Notes under the pieces: generated by a model | The model's input: only the letters and a program-made list of their open reading frames with translations | The model's database searches: none | Told to the model about the DNA's origin: nothing | Made by a program: the position numbers and the translations under genes | Source of the DNA: Chitinophagales bacterium | Lineage (GTDB): Bacteria; Bacteroidota; Bacteroidia; Chitinophagales; CAIOSU01 | Assembly (NCBI GenBank): GCA_040877935.1 | Contig: JBBDNB010000048.1 | Location: forward strand, 62,001-126,000 | Direction: 5' to 3' | Length of the DNA: 64,000 nt | Shown here: positions 9,477 to 18,900 of the stretch, piece by piece | How positions within the stretch are numbered: position 1 is the stretch's first letter | How the letters are laid out: the number at the start of each line of letters is the position of its first letter

Positions 9477-9635
9477 AATCTTAGTTTTTTGCTTTTGCTA
9501 AAAATAAAGGAAGATTAAGGATATTGCAAAAACCATTAATTCCTGAATATGTTATGGTGCTTTTGGATTAATGAGTTTAGGGACAATAATAACATTAAAT
9601 AGGCCTGGTAAAGCTTTTCATCTTCATGGCAGGAG

Positions 9636-9656
9636 ATTACCAGTCAAGCTGGCAAT
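9636..9656. repeat. Short imperfect hairpin in the haaO-TonB receptor gap
   Basis: ATTACCAG, a TCAAG loop and CTGGCAAT form a stem with one mismatch, within AGGAGATTACCAGTCAAGC and a following GGCAATGACGAG. The layout resembles the small interspersed hairpins found between genes in many environmental bacteria. It lies just beyond the TonB receptor stop codon. No other function is evident in this 196-bp gap. Confidence 0.35.
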
Positions 9657-9672
9657 GACGAGAATATTTCAT

Positions 9673-12126
9673 CTAAAACCTAAACCCAACTGTCCCATAC
9701 ACCGAAATGCCTTCAGCTGGTATAATGCCCGGACCGGGATAGCCTTCAGCCCTGCGCGTGAAGTACATATTGTTGGTCAGGTTGTTGACGCCAGTGCTTA
9801 ACGTAAACCACTTTTTAAACTTGTACTCCAAAGCCAAATCCATTACATAATAGGAAGGAATAATGCCGTTGACCGCAGTGGCCGTGCGCTCGGCATTAGT
9901 GGCCTCGGTATAGTGCTCTTTGGTATAGGAAAATTGATAAGTCGCCTTAAAGCTTTTAAAACTGTAGCTCAGCCCTGTCCTGAAAATAATGGGCGGAACC
10001 AGTTCCACTTGCTTGCCCTGAAAAGCAGATTCATCCGAATTGATGTATTTGCCATTTTGCACGGTCAGGTTGGAGAACCAGGATAGGCCATGCAAAGTGT
10101 TTTTGTTTCCAATTTTGAAAAAGTCAATTTCCACAAAACTTTCCAGTCCGAAATTGCGCGCATCAGAGATATTGGTGCGGTAGCGATACACATTGTACAA
10201 AGCGGAATCCACGCGAAGGACCGCCCCGATTTTATTATTGTAAGAAAGCAAAAATCCACTGACATCGTAGGATAGCCAGTTGCCAATAGTACCCCGAATT
10301 CCCAGATCGGCAGAAAAACCCGTTTCATCCTTCAAATTGGGATCAATCCGGAAATTGGGATTGATAATGCGCATATCATTGAAAGTAATGGCGCGATAGT
10401 TTTGCGAGAAATTGGCATAAATTTCCGTCAATCCTTTCGGCTTATAGCTCAGGCCAACCCCTGCCAAAAGGAATGAGCGTTTACGATTTCTATCGTCCTG
10501 TACTTCCTGACGCAAAATTTCATTACCCGCCAAATCGGTATTGCGCATCACGTAATAGCCTTCCGATTGGGTATTGATGTATTCAAAGCGCACACCGGGC
10601 GTAATGCTAAAATCTTTTGTAATTGCAAAAATATTTTCCGCAAAAAGAGAAACATTATAACTCGGAAAAAGATAATCGCTTGCAAATGAATTTTCAGTCT
10701 CTAAAAATTCAAAATTGGCATCTGAGCCATCATCGGCAAAGCCTTGCTGTGCAGTTGTTTGTCCAGAATAAAAACGCGCGCCAAACAAGAAATTGGAGGA
10801 ATTGCCGAACAAATCATATCGATGCACAATTCGTGCCTCTGCTCCTGCATTTTTAAAATTTGAGCGTATGAAATCCCTTTCTTCCATTGGATCTGCACGA
10901 TTGATAACATCAGGCACGCCCAAAGCTTCGCGAGATGCAATGAGTGAAAAAGCCCTGAAATTAAATCGGGTTCTGCTCGAAAATTTATAATCGATATTCA
11001 GCGCGGGCAAATTCCAGCGTACCTTAAACCAGTTTCGCTCCCGAATGGATTGCCTTGGATCTTGCTCAAAAAGTGCATCTGTCAATCCACCGGGCTGTTG
11101 CGCCAGGTAATTCATAAAAGTGTATTCAAAACCTATGCGCAATTTCTTATTGTGCCGATATGCTAAATTGGTATGGGCAGTATGCACATCAAATCCAGCA
11201 TTGGGTCGCCAGCCATTGCCTCTTTTATATTGGTAAAAACTGTAGTATTCAAATTTACCAACGGTTCCGCTCAGGCTGCTGAAACTATTGAAAAAGCCAT
11301 AGCTGCCAACGGTTTTTCTAAATTCGCCAGAAATCTTTTTGTCTTCAGCAGGGCGTTTCAATTGGAAATTGATCATGCCGCCAAACTGTGTACCGTATTG
11401 CAGGGAAGCAGCCCCACGCACCACTTCAATCCTTTCTATGGCTTCGGCTGGAGGACTGTAATAGCTCTCGGGGTAGCCCAAAGCATCGGCACTCATATCG
11501 TAGCCATTTTGGCGCGTATTGAAATTGGAAGTTCGGTTGGGGCTCAATCCACGTCCGCCAATTCCAAGCTGAATGCCTGCCGCATCGCTTTCCCAAATAT
11601 TCAGTCCTGCCACTTTGTTGTAAATCTGCCGGCTGTTGTTGGTCGATAAATTTCCGGCCACTTCATCCATCAAAACCACCTCGCTTTTCTTTCCGGCATA
11701 AATGGCGGTTCCTTCAATATTTCGCAAGTGGGTGATCCCGAAATTGTTGCTTTTCATTTCGCGAACCGTTACTTCATTCAATTTTTTGATCAGCGAATCA
11801 ACAAAGATTTCCACTTCCAAATCTTTTTCGCCCAGCTCTATTTTTTTAGACGCCTTTTTCAATCCAACATACAATACCGATAAAATATAGCTGCCAGATT
11901 CCACATTATTGAAAATGAATTCACCGTTTTCATCTGAAAAGGCGATATATTTGGAATTTTCCAAAACCAACTGCGCATGTTCAATGGGTTCCTTGGTTTC
12001 AGAAAAGAGCACCCTACCGGAAATATTTGCCGATTTGGCTTTGTCGCCTCCCGTATTTGCCAATACATTAAAGGCTGAAAATAAAAGGAGCAAAATGCCC
12101 AATGCTATGTTTTTATAGAATTTCAC
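9673..12126 (-). CDS. TonB-dependent outer membrane receptor (FecA-like)
   Basis: An 817-residue outer membrane receptor. It has a signal peptide (1-23), a CarboxypepD_reg-like domain (about 32-110; ISGRVLFSETKEPIEHAQL), a plug domain (about 125-255; VVLMDEVAGNL, GIGGRGLSPNR, IEVVRGAASLQYGTQFGG) and a beta-barrel ending in an aromatic residue (YGTVGFRF). The receptor resembles the COG4772 ferric-citrate type. It is the last gene of an operon: its start overlaps the HTTM gene stop by 4 bp. The imelysin and DUF4856 genes upstream suggest an iron-type substrate. The ligand cannot be read from sequence. Confidence 0.94.
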   Translation of the reverse strand: MKFYKNIALGILLLLFSAFNVLANTGGDKAKSANISGRVLFSETKEPIEHAQLVLENSKYIAFSDENGEFIFNNVESGSYILSVLYVGLKKASKKIELGEKDLEVEIFVDSLIKKLNEVTVREMKSNNFGITHLRNIEGTAIYAGKKSEVVLMDEVAGNLSTNNSRQIYNKVAGLNIWESDAAGIQLGIGGRGLSPNRTSNFNTRQNGYDMSADALGYPESYYSPPAEAIERIEVVRGAASLQYGTQFGGMINFQLKRPAEDKKISGEFRKTVGSYGFFNSFSSLSGTVGKFEYYSFYQYKRGNGWRPNAGFDVHTAHTNLAYRHNKKLRIGFEYTFMNYLAQQPGGLTDALFEQDPRQSIRERNWFKVRWNLPALNIDYKFSSRTRFNFRAFSLIASREALGVPDVINRADPMEERDFIRSNFKNAGAEARIVHRYDLFGNSSNFLFGARFYSGQTTAQQGFADDGSDANFEFLETENSFASDYLFPSYNVSLFAENIFAITKDFSITPGVRFEYINTQSEGYYVMRNTDLAGNEILRQEVQDDRNRKRSFLLAGVGLSYKPKGLTEIYANFSQNYRAITFNDMRIINPNFRIDPNLKDETGFSADLGIRGTIGNWLSYDVSGFLLSYNNKIGAVLRVDSALYNVYRYRTNISDARNFGLESFVEIDFFKIGNKNTLHGLSWFSNLTVQNGKYINSDESAFQGKQVELVPPIIFRTGLSYSFKSFKATYQFSYTKEHYTEATNAERTATAVNGIIPSYYVMDLALEYKFKKWFTLSTGVNNLTNNMYFTRRAEGYPGPGIIPAEGISVYGTVGFRF

Positions 12127-13508
12127 TGCTTTTGGGCGGTAAAATTTTGAGGATTTGTAAATGGTAAAATCCAGTTTTTGTGCCTAAAACCATCTTGAAT
12201 AGTAGCAAGGTTTACTTCCGGATCAATGAACAGTCTGCTTCCATTTCCATTGAGGCGCACATAACTTTTCACTCTTACCTCGGGATTTTCTATTCCTTTT
12301 TCTCGATAAATATCTTTTAAATAATGGGCAAATTGCAAGATCATATCTGGCTGTGTGGCCATCATTTTCTCCTGGTTTTTACTCAAATATTCATTGGGTT
12401 CAACTTCAGTGGATTTTCCGGTTTCTGGATTTGTAACATAGAAAAAACAAGTGCCCGCTTTTTCCATTAGCATTACCCGCCAGGAAAAGCGATAACCTTC
12501 TTCTGTCCAGAACAAATTGCCCGGATATAGCGCAAAACGAAATGGAAAAAGCAATTGAAAGGCAAAGTGGCCAATCAATAAAACGCCCAAAATATTTAGT
12601 TTCAATGTGCTTATTTGCCAAAGCCTGGGCTGGATGAATTCTTCAGTATTTATTTTGAAAATAGCTTTAACCCGTGCCAATATTCGCTCGTGAAATGCAG
12701 GTGGAAAAAAGATCAATGTGAGCAAAATCATGATGTAGGGAAACATGCCAATTTGGAACAATGCCGCTGTCATCAAATGAAAAAACAAGACGGACAAATA
12801 GGCAAATGGCCGGGTTCTGCTGAAGGAAAGAAAAAACACGATGCTGAGATCGTAAATGGCACCTGCCCAACTGAAAAAATAGGCGACCCACAATTCCTTA
12901 AACAATGGCCCAATCAAAAACATATCAGATTTTGCAGGCAACCAAATGCGCATGGGCTCGGCATTGATCAACCAATCGTAGTTCAATTTTGCCAGCCCGG
13001 CATAAAAATAGACAATGCCCAACTGCACCTGAAAAATCAAAATAATCCAGCGGGGAATGTGGCTGCGTTTGCTTTTGGGATTGATCAGCACATCCAATGA
13101 GAAATTGCGATTGGCCGGAACAAAAACCAGCAGAAGCGCCATAATGCTGATGAAATAATAGTGATTGAGGTAATTGGAAACATCAATCAGCTCAACATAA
13201 GTAAAGGCCAAGAAGAACGCCAGCGCAGCATAGCGATACAGAAAACCCAGCATTATAAAAATGGCGCTACCCCCCATAAAAGCAAAAAGGGCATAAATGC
13301 CCCATTCACCGGGTGCTGTCACCCATTCAAAACCGTAATATTTAAAGAAAAAATCGGGCTGAATATATTGCGATTCTATCCAGCCATTGGCCACAAAGCG
13401 AATGATACTTGCCAACATCACCCCACCAAAAAGCACGCGCAAAAACACCAGCGGAGCGATAGAAATCGGCTGCTGCAAAAATGCTTTTATGGAATTGGGC
13501 TTAGGCAT
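12123..13508 (-). CDS. HTTM domain membrane protein
   Basis: A 461-residue integral membrane protein of the HTTM (horizontally transferred transmembrane; vitamin K-dependent gamma-carboxylase-related) family. About seven to nine hydrophobic segments lie between residues 15 and 345. These include the conserved ALVFLRVLFGGVML start and VYFYAGLAKLNYDWL, where the gamma-carboxylase family has its Lys. The last 110 residues are soluble. It overlaps its neighbours by 1 bp (imelysin stop) and 4 bp (TonB receptor start), so the genes are tightly coupled. HTTM genes beside imelysin and TonB receptors are common in Bacteroidota, but the biochemical role is not established. Confidence 0.88.
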   Translation of the reverse strand: MPKPNSIKAFLQQPISIAPLVFLRVLFGGVMLASIIRFVANGWIESQYIQPDFFFKYYGFEWVTAPGEWGIYALFAFMGGSAIFIMLGFLYRYAALAFFLAFTYVELIDVSNYLNHYYFISIMALLLVFVPANRNFSLDVLINPKSKRSHIPRWIILIFQVQLGIVYFYAGLAKLNYDWLINAEPMRIWLPAKSDMFLIGPLFKELWVAYFFSWAGAIYDLSIVFFLSFSRTRPFAYLSVLFFHLMTAALFQIGMFPYIMILLTLIFFPPAFHERILARVKAIFKINTEEFIQPRLWQISTLKLNILGVLLIGHFAFQLLFPFRFALYPGNLFWTEEGYRFSWRVMLMEKAGTCFFYVTNPETGKSTEVEPNEYLSKNQEKMMATQPDMILQFAHYLKDIYREKGIENPEVRVKSYVRLNGNGSRLFIDPEVNLATIQDGFRHKNWILPFTNPQNFTAQKQ

Positions 13509-14668
13509 TAATCTCCGTCATTGTCTTGATAAGTGATTTGAATGCCAATGGCAGAAGTCATATCTGTTTTTATTAATACTACAGTTTTAACAAATTCGTC
13601 AAAGGCTGTTTGCACTAAAGATTCATTGGAAATAACTGCATCAGATAATGGATCTGGAACAGCTTGCAAGGCGGTTTCATCTTTTTCAAATTGCTCAATG
13701 ATCGCTTCCGACAAACTTTGTCCATCGCGGTATTCTGCGCCCAATTGATCTAAATAGCTCTCTAAGCTCGGTCCAGTTTGACTGGAATTAAAAGCCTTGC
13801 CCCGAAATACATTGACTATGTTTTGTAAATTAATCAGTGCCAATTCTTTGGAAATGCCGCTGTAATAGGCTTCTACATTTCCGGGTAATGCCTGACCAGA
13901 TGATTTTGCGCCCAGTGGAATTCCAATTCTTGGGTTTTTAGTCAACTCGAATTCAAAATTGAATTCATTGATCAAAAGACTGGTAGAACTTCCGATATCC
14001 GTTCCTGTTGCCCCTACAAAAGTAGATCTGTAATTGTCCCATTTGTCAATGGTAGAGGTGGTTCTGGTGGAAATATCTCCAAAAACATCTTCTAAATATT
14101 GCAAGCGATTTGCCGCATCGGCATCTGTGGTGTAATATTCCAATATTTCAGTATTGTCTTCACCCAATCCGAAAAGTAGGTAGTCCATTGCAGGAAGTCC
14201 TTTGGCTTTGATATTTGAGGGAATGTCCAAATCATAGCTTCCTTCGCTGATGTTTTTGTCAATTATAAATACATCGGTAGGAAAAGTATTGACATTGGAG
14301 CGCAAAATCACTTCTGCTGCAGGGCCAAATTCATACAATTCGACATTTTGCCAACTTCTGTAAGTATTTAGAAAAGTGGTTTGCAACAGCGCCAAAGCCT
14401 GTGTGCTTGGGTTATTGGAAAAGGCATTCAATACCGTTTCCAGGCTATCCACTTTTTGCTCGAAATGCTGGTAAGCAGGCAATATTAGGTTGTCTGCATA
14501 ATTCTCCAGCATGGCTTGCCGATCAAAATCATCACCATTGTTATCACCGTCTTTATTGCCGCAAGAGGGCAGTAAGAAAGTAATGCCCATAAAAACCAAT
14601 AGCAGACCAAAAGTCCGCCATTGATTGTTATGAAACAAAACTGTTATAGTTTTTTTGCTTTCATTCAT
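13508..14668 (-). CDS. Imelysin-family lipoprotein
   Basis: A 386-residue predicted lipoprotein of the imelysin/EfeO-like family (peptidase M75-like fold). The N-terminus has a hydrophobic stretch and lipobox LLPSC followed by an acidic linker (GDNNGDDFD). The mature part is helical, with FLNTYRSWQNVELYEFGPA and KGLPAMDYLLFG, both typical of imelysins. The classical GxHxxE metal motif is altered to GLPAMDYL here, as in many imelysin-like proteins. Family members are iron-regulated and are thought to bind iron or help its uptake. It is the second gene of the operon, 14 bp after the DUF4856 gene. Confidence 0.9.
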   Translation of the reverse strand: MNESKKTITVLFHNNQWRTFGLLLVFMGITFLLPSCGNKDGDNNGDDFDRQAMLENYADNLILPAYQHFEQKVDSLETVLNAFSNNPSTQALALLQTTFLNTYRSWQNVELYEFGPAAEVILRSNVNTFPTDVFIIDKNISEGSYDLDIPSNIKAKGLPAMDYLLFGLGEDNTEILEYYTTDADAANRLQYLEDVFGDISTRTTSTIDKWDNYRSTFVGATGTDIGSSTSLLINEFNFEFELTKNPRIGIPLGAKSSGQALPGNVEAYYSGISKELALINLQNIVNVFRGKAFNSSQTGPSLESYLDQLGAEYRDGQSLSEAIIEQFEKDETALQAVPDPLSDAVISNESLVQTAFDEFVKTVVLIKTDMTSAIGIQITYQDNDGD

Positions 14669-14682
14669 TGTTGAAATATTTT

Positions 14683-15801
14683 TTACAAGTTTGCTTTTAC
14701 ATCATCCAAGCTATATACGCTTGAAATTTCATCTCTAATTGTAGTCAAATCATTATCAGTTGTAGCGTATAGGTTGTCGCCTAAATCATCAAGCCAGCCA
14801 TCTACCTGTGCATTGGTAACTTTACCACCTTCATTGAATTTCAGGGAGAAAATAAATGCGTAAGCTTCAGACAATTGGTGGTTTCTGGTTACAGGATCGG
14901 TATTGCCACGCGCATCGTTCAGGTAGTGGATTGCAGTTCCGGCAACAACCAATTCCCACTCATTTCTGATATCGGTAATCATATTGTCGCGGGTAGTTAA
15001 ATCGTCATTGGAAATAGCAGCTCTTCCTTTTAAGAAAGCGTCCATGATTTTTTGGTTACTGCCCAAAAGTTCATCCCTTCCATCGCAGTATTTACCCCAA
15101 AAACGATCAGATTTGCTTTGAGGAAAATCTGTTGGCACACCAAAATAACCGAAAGCCTCATCCCAATGGTGCTCCATTGTAGTGTAATATTTTCCGGCAG
15201 CTTCATCAGCAGGACCAGAATTGTCCACATCCATTTTTCCATCACCGAGGTAAACAGAAGTACCTTGATAATACATCAATGCGCCCATCAAACCTTTTTC
15301 GATCAACTGTGTGAATTCATAGCCGTTTTCATCTAATAGGTATTGTTTTTCTCCATTGTCGGCAACACCAGCGGTTCCGTCAGCAGCAGCATCAGAAGAC
15401 AAACTTGCTTGCTCGATGGCGTCTGCATATTCATCAAATTTTGACTGTACGGAAGGCGCAATTTTGTCGAAAATTTGTTTGGTAGAACCATTTAAATTGC
15501 TCGCGCTGTAGTGGTCGCCAATGTTTCTGTACATTTCCTTGATTTTGTCCGCATCCAATTGCGCACCGTTGTTTCCAGTTTTTAAGTAGCTTGTGATTTC
15601 AGCAACCATATCCAATCGCTCAGTCTGACCGGTATAGCTTACAGTGTTTCTGCCTTCAGCATCTGTAAATACATAAGTAGAGGGTACATCGTAAGAAGTA
15701 TCTTCGTCCTCATCATCCTTGTTGCAGGATGTCAAAAAAGTGGATGCACTCAAAACGAGCATCGCTAGAAATAAAAAGTTTGTTTTTAATTGATTCATCA
15801 T
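14683..15801 (-). CDS. DUF4856 domain lipoprotein
   Basis: A 372-residue predicted lipoprotein. The signal sequence ends in TFLTSC, followed by an acidic linker (NKDDEDEDTS). The body matches the DUF4856 pattern (PSTYVFTDAEGRNTVSYTGQ near the N-terminus; EHHWDEAFGYFGVPTDFP in the middle). DUF4856 proteins typically lie beside imelysins and TonB receptors in this phylum and are suspected iron-acquisition components. Their activity is not known. The gene is first in the four-gene operon, behind the promoter and dyads at 15821-15891. Confidence 0.9.
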   Translation of the reverse strand: MMNQLKTNFLFLAMLVLSASTFLTSCNKDDEDEDTSYDVPSTYVFTDAEGRNTVSYTGQTERLDMVAEITSYLKTGNNGAQLDADKIKEMYRNIGDHYSASNLNGSTKQIFDKIAPSVQSKFDEYADAIEQASLSSDAAADGTAGVADNGEKQYLLDENGYEFTQLIEKGLMGALMYYQGTSVYLGDGKMDVDNSGPADEAAGKYYTTMEHHWDEAFGYFGVPTDFPQSKSDRFWGKYCDGRDELLGSNQKIMDAFLKGRAAISNDDLTTRDNMITDIRNEWELVVAGTAIHYLNDARGNTDPVTRNHQLSEAYAFIFSLKFNEGGKVTNAQVDGWLDDLGDNLYATTDNDLTTIRDEISSVYSLDDVKANL

Positions 15802-15820
15802 AATTTTGGTTTTTGTTTAT

Positions 15821-15835
15821 TTAGACTTATTCTAA
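15821..15835. promoter_or_regulatory. Dyad TTAGA-N5-TCTAA at the predicted start of transcription (possible iron-regulator site)
   Basis: TTAGA, CTTAT and TCTAA form a 5-5-5 dyad 20 bp upstream of the DUF4856 start codon. It lies about 9 bp downstream of the -7 box, where a repressor would block initiation. TTAG...CTAA is similar to half-sites used by DtxR- and Fur-type iron regulators. The regulator identity is inference. Confidence 0.4.
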
Positions 15836-15843
15836 TTACAGGG

Positions 15844-15874
15844 CAAAAGTAGCTCTGTGAGACAATTGGTACAA
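15844..15874 (-). promoter_or_regulatory. Bacteroidota-type promoter of the DUF4856-imelysin-HTTM-TonB operon
   Basis: On the minus strand TTG (15874-15872) is followed by 20 bp and then TACTTTTG (15851-15844). This matches the TTG/TAnnTTTG promoter form known for the phylum, with the usual spacing. The predicted transcription start is near 15837, inside the TTAGA-TCTAA dyad. Confidence 0.55.
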
Positions 15875-15891
15875 TACCTATGGGTAGGTAT
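15874..15891. promoter_or_regulatory. Second dyad ATACCTA-N4-TAGGTAT at the -33 box
   Basis: A perfect 7-bp inverted repeat with a TGGG spacer. It touches the -33 TTG of the operon promoter, so it could be an activator or repressor site. It is distinct in sequence from the downstream dyad. Confidence 0.4.
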
Positions 15892-15941
15892 ATTGATTGG
15901 AATAGGATAAGATTATGAGGTTGGAGTATGCTTATTGACAA

Positions 15942-18900
15942 CTACCGGATCAAAGTCAGCGAGCCGTGCCATTTGTCAGAACGGCCATCCTTAAAGACCA
16001 TACTGAATCGCCAGGCAAATACATCGGGAGGGAGCAGTTCGCCTTTGTAGGTTCCGTCCCACTGGAAATTAGGATCGTTACTTTCGAATATTTTCTCTCC
16101 CCAACGGTCAAAAAGAAGTACGCGGAAATATTTTATACCTTCCAGATCACCAAACAGCTCCCAGAAATCATTCTCCCCATCGCCATTGGGTGTGAAAGCG
16201 TTTGGAATAAATATATTGTAGGGCTCCACGATCAGCACAGCTGTACCTACGTCATAACAACTGTCCTCATTCAATACCACAACGGTAAATTCAGTGGAAT
16301 TTAGGGCTGTAAATTCAGGGGCAGGACAATCGTCACATGACAAGTCACCGGCAGGTTCCCAACTGTATGTGAAGATGCCATCCTGGTTTACTGAAGTTTG
16401 CAGGACAATGGTCTCACCTGTTTTGAGTGTGTCGTATTCAGGGGAGACACTTATGCTGAAACCAGTATCCGGCTCGTTGATGGTAAAGGAATCTGTCAAA
16501 AGACAGCCATTGGCATCGGTGATGCTCAGTGAATAGTCACCTGCACTTAGGTTGCTAAATATTCCGTTGTTGTTTGATGCTCCCGAAGAAAGTTCAAAAG
16601 TATAGGCTGGTGTGCCGCCATCATTTGAAATGATAATCTGCCCCTGCGCCTGGCCTTTGCAGGGTGCGTTCTGGATTTCAAAGAGGGAGGAAAGGGGGGC
16701 GGGCTGACCTATAACCACCGAGATAGTATCTGTACAGCCATTGCTGTCAAGAACGGCAAGGTCGTAGGTACCTGCTGCCAGACTATTGAAATGTCCATTG
16801 GGATCGTGTACAAAATCAAGACCATTGTCAGTGACAGTAAAATCATAAGGAGGGGTTCCGGCTGGTACATTTGCAACGATACTGCCAGATGAATCTTCAT
16901 AGCATAGCAGATCGGTAGTGGTTGCGGTCAGTTCCAAAGGCTGAGCTTCATTCAGGGAGAAGCTGCTGTCGGTCTCACATCCGTTTTGATCACTAACGGT
17001 GACGGAATAATCCTCGGCTGCCAGTGAGCTGGCCGTGTCATTGGCGGATACATTGGGGTTCCAGGTAAAGGAATAAGGGCTGCCATTTCCACCAATTACG
17101 GACAATATGATATTGCCGGAACTGTCATCAATACAATTGACATCGTTCAGTTGTGCCGCTATTATAATTTCTCCAGGTTCAGAAATACTAAAGACACCCA
17201 ATTGCCCACAACCTGAGGAATCCAGTACTGTAACGGAATAATCCCCTGCCGGAATGTTTACGGAAGGGGCAGTACTGCTGTCGCTCCAAAGGTAGGTATA
17301 TGGAGGGTTCCCAAATGTTGGGTTGACAGTTGCCGAACCATCTTCACCGAAACAGGACGCATCGATAACATCAACTAAAATGGTATCCGGAACAGGTTCA
17401 GAAATTTCTATGCTGTCAATGAAAGTACAGCCATTCTGGTCAGTGGCTGTTACAGAATAAGTTCCAGCATCAAGATCGGAAATGGTGTCGCCAACAAGGC
17501 CGCTGGTCCATTCATATACCACGGTTCCTGTGGCATTGATAAATTCAGCAGAAGCCATGCCATCCTGTGCACCAAAGCATGAAATATCCATGGCGTCAAG
17601 CCACAAAAGCTGTGGGTCAGGTTCGGAAATAGAATCTGAGAAAAAAGCAGGACAGCCAAAGGCATCCATGATGGTATCTGAATAAATGCCTGGAGATAGA
17701 TCAGTTAGGAGCAGCGTGTCAACAAGTAAGGTATCGCCCTGGTAAAAATAAGGGGCTGATCCACCTGAAACCACGATTGAGAGTGTGCCGTCATTAGAAC
17801 CGTGACATGTTGCATCTGTTGAAAAAGTAAGAACTATTAAAGAAGAATCGGGTTCAGATATGGTGTCAGAACCAAAAACTTCACAGCCGTTACTGTCTGT
17901 AATTGAGAAATTGTATATTCCCGAAGTTAAGTTTGTTGGATTACTGCCAACTACCGAATTTGAATCCCATTGATATGTGTAAGGTGTTGTTCCTCCATTA
18001 ACAAAAATGTTGATGGCTCCATTACTGTCTCCAAAGCATTCGATATTGGTTGAAAGAGAGGTGAAAGTTAACTCATCAGGCTCATTTATGCTAAATAGTC
18101 CCAATTGCCCACAGCCGGAAGAATCGGTAACGGTAACGGAATAATCCCCAGCCGGAAGGCTTACGGAAGGATCGGTACTGCTGTCGCTCCACAAGTAGGA
18201 GTAAGGAGGGTTTCCGAACGATGGGTTGACAGTTGCAGAACCATCTTCACCAAAACAGGGCGCATCGATAACATCAACAGAAATGGTATCGGGATCAGGT
18301 TCAGAAATTTCTATGCTGTCAATGAAGGTACAGCCGTTCTGGTCAGTTGCTGTTACAGAATATGTTCCAGCATCAAGACCGGAAATGGTATCTCCAACAA
18401 GGCCGCCCGTCCATTCATATACCACGGTTCCTGTGGCATTGATAAATTCAGCAGAAGCCATGCCATCCTGTGCACCAAAGCATGAAATATCCATGGCGTC
18501 AAGCCACAAAAGCTGTGGGTCAGGTTCGGAAATAGAATCTGAGAAAAAAGCAGGACAGCCAAAGGCATCCATGATGGTATCTGAATAAATGCCTGGAGAT
18601 AGATCAGTTAGGAGCAGCGTGTCAACAAGTAAGGTATCGCCCTGGTAAAAATAAGGGGCTGACCCACCTGAAACCACGATTGAGAGTGTGCCGTCATCTG
18701 AGCCTTGGCAGTTTGCATCGGTAGCTTCAACGATAAGGGAATCAGAAGCAAAGGCGGAGACATAAAAATTAGTGCAGACCGTATCGGAGCAGGAAGTGTC
18801 GGCATTAAAGACAATGGCACAAAGCTCAAAGGAATCAGCGGAAAGACTGGCAACAGGAACCTCATAAACATGGGGCATGGCAACGGTATCAAAGACAGTT

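Noticed and set aside
17450-18588. Pairs of near-identical open frames on both strands within the giant surface protein gene
   Set aside because: They are out-of-frame and antisense shadows of the 903-bp-period duplication, not separate genes.
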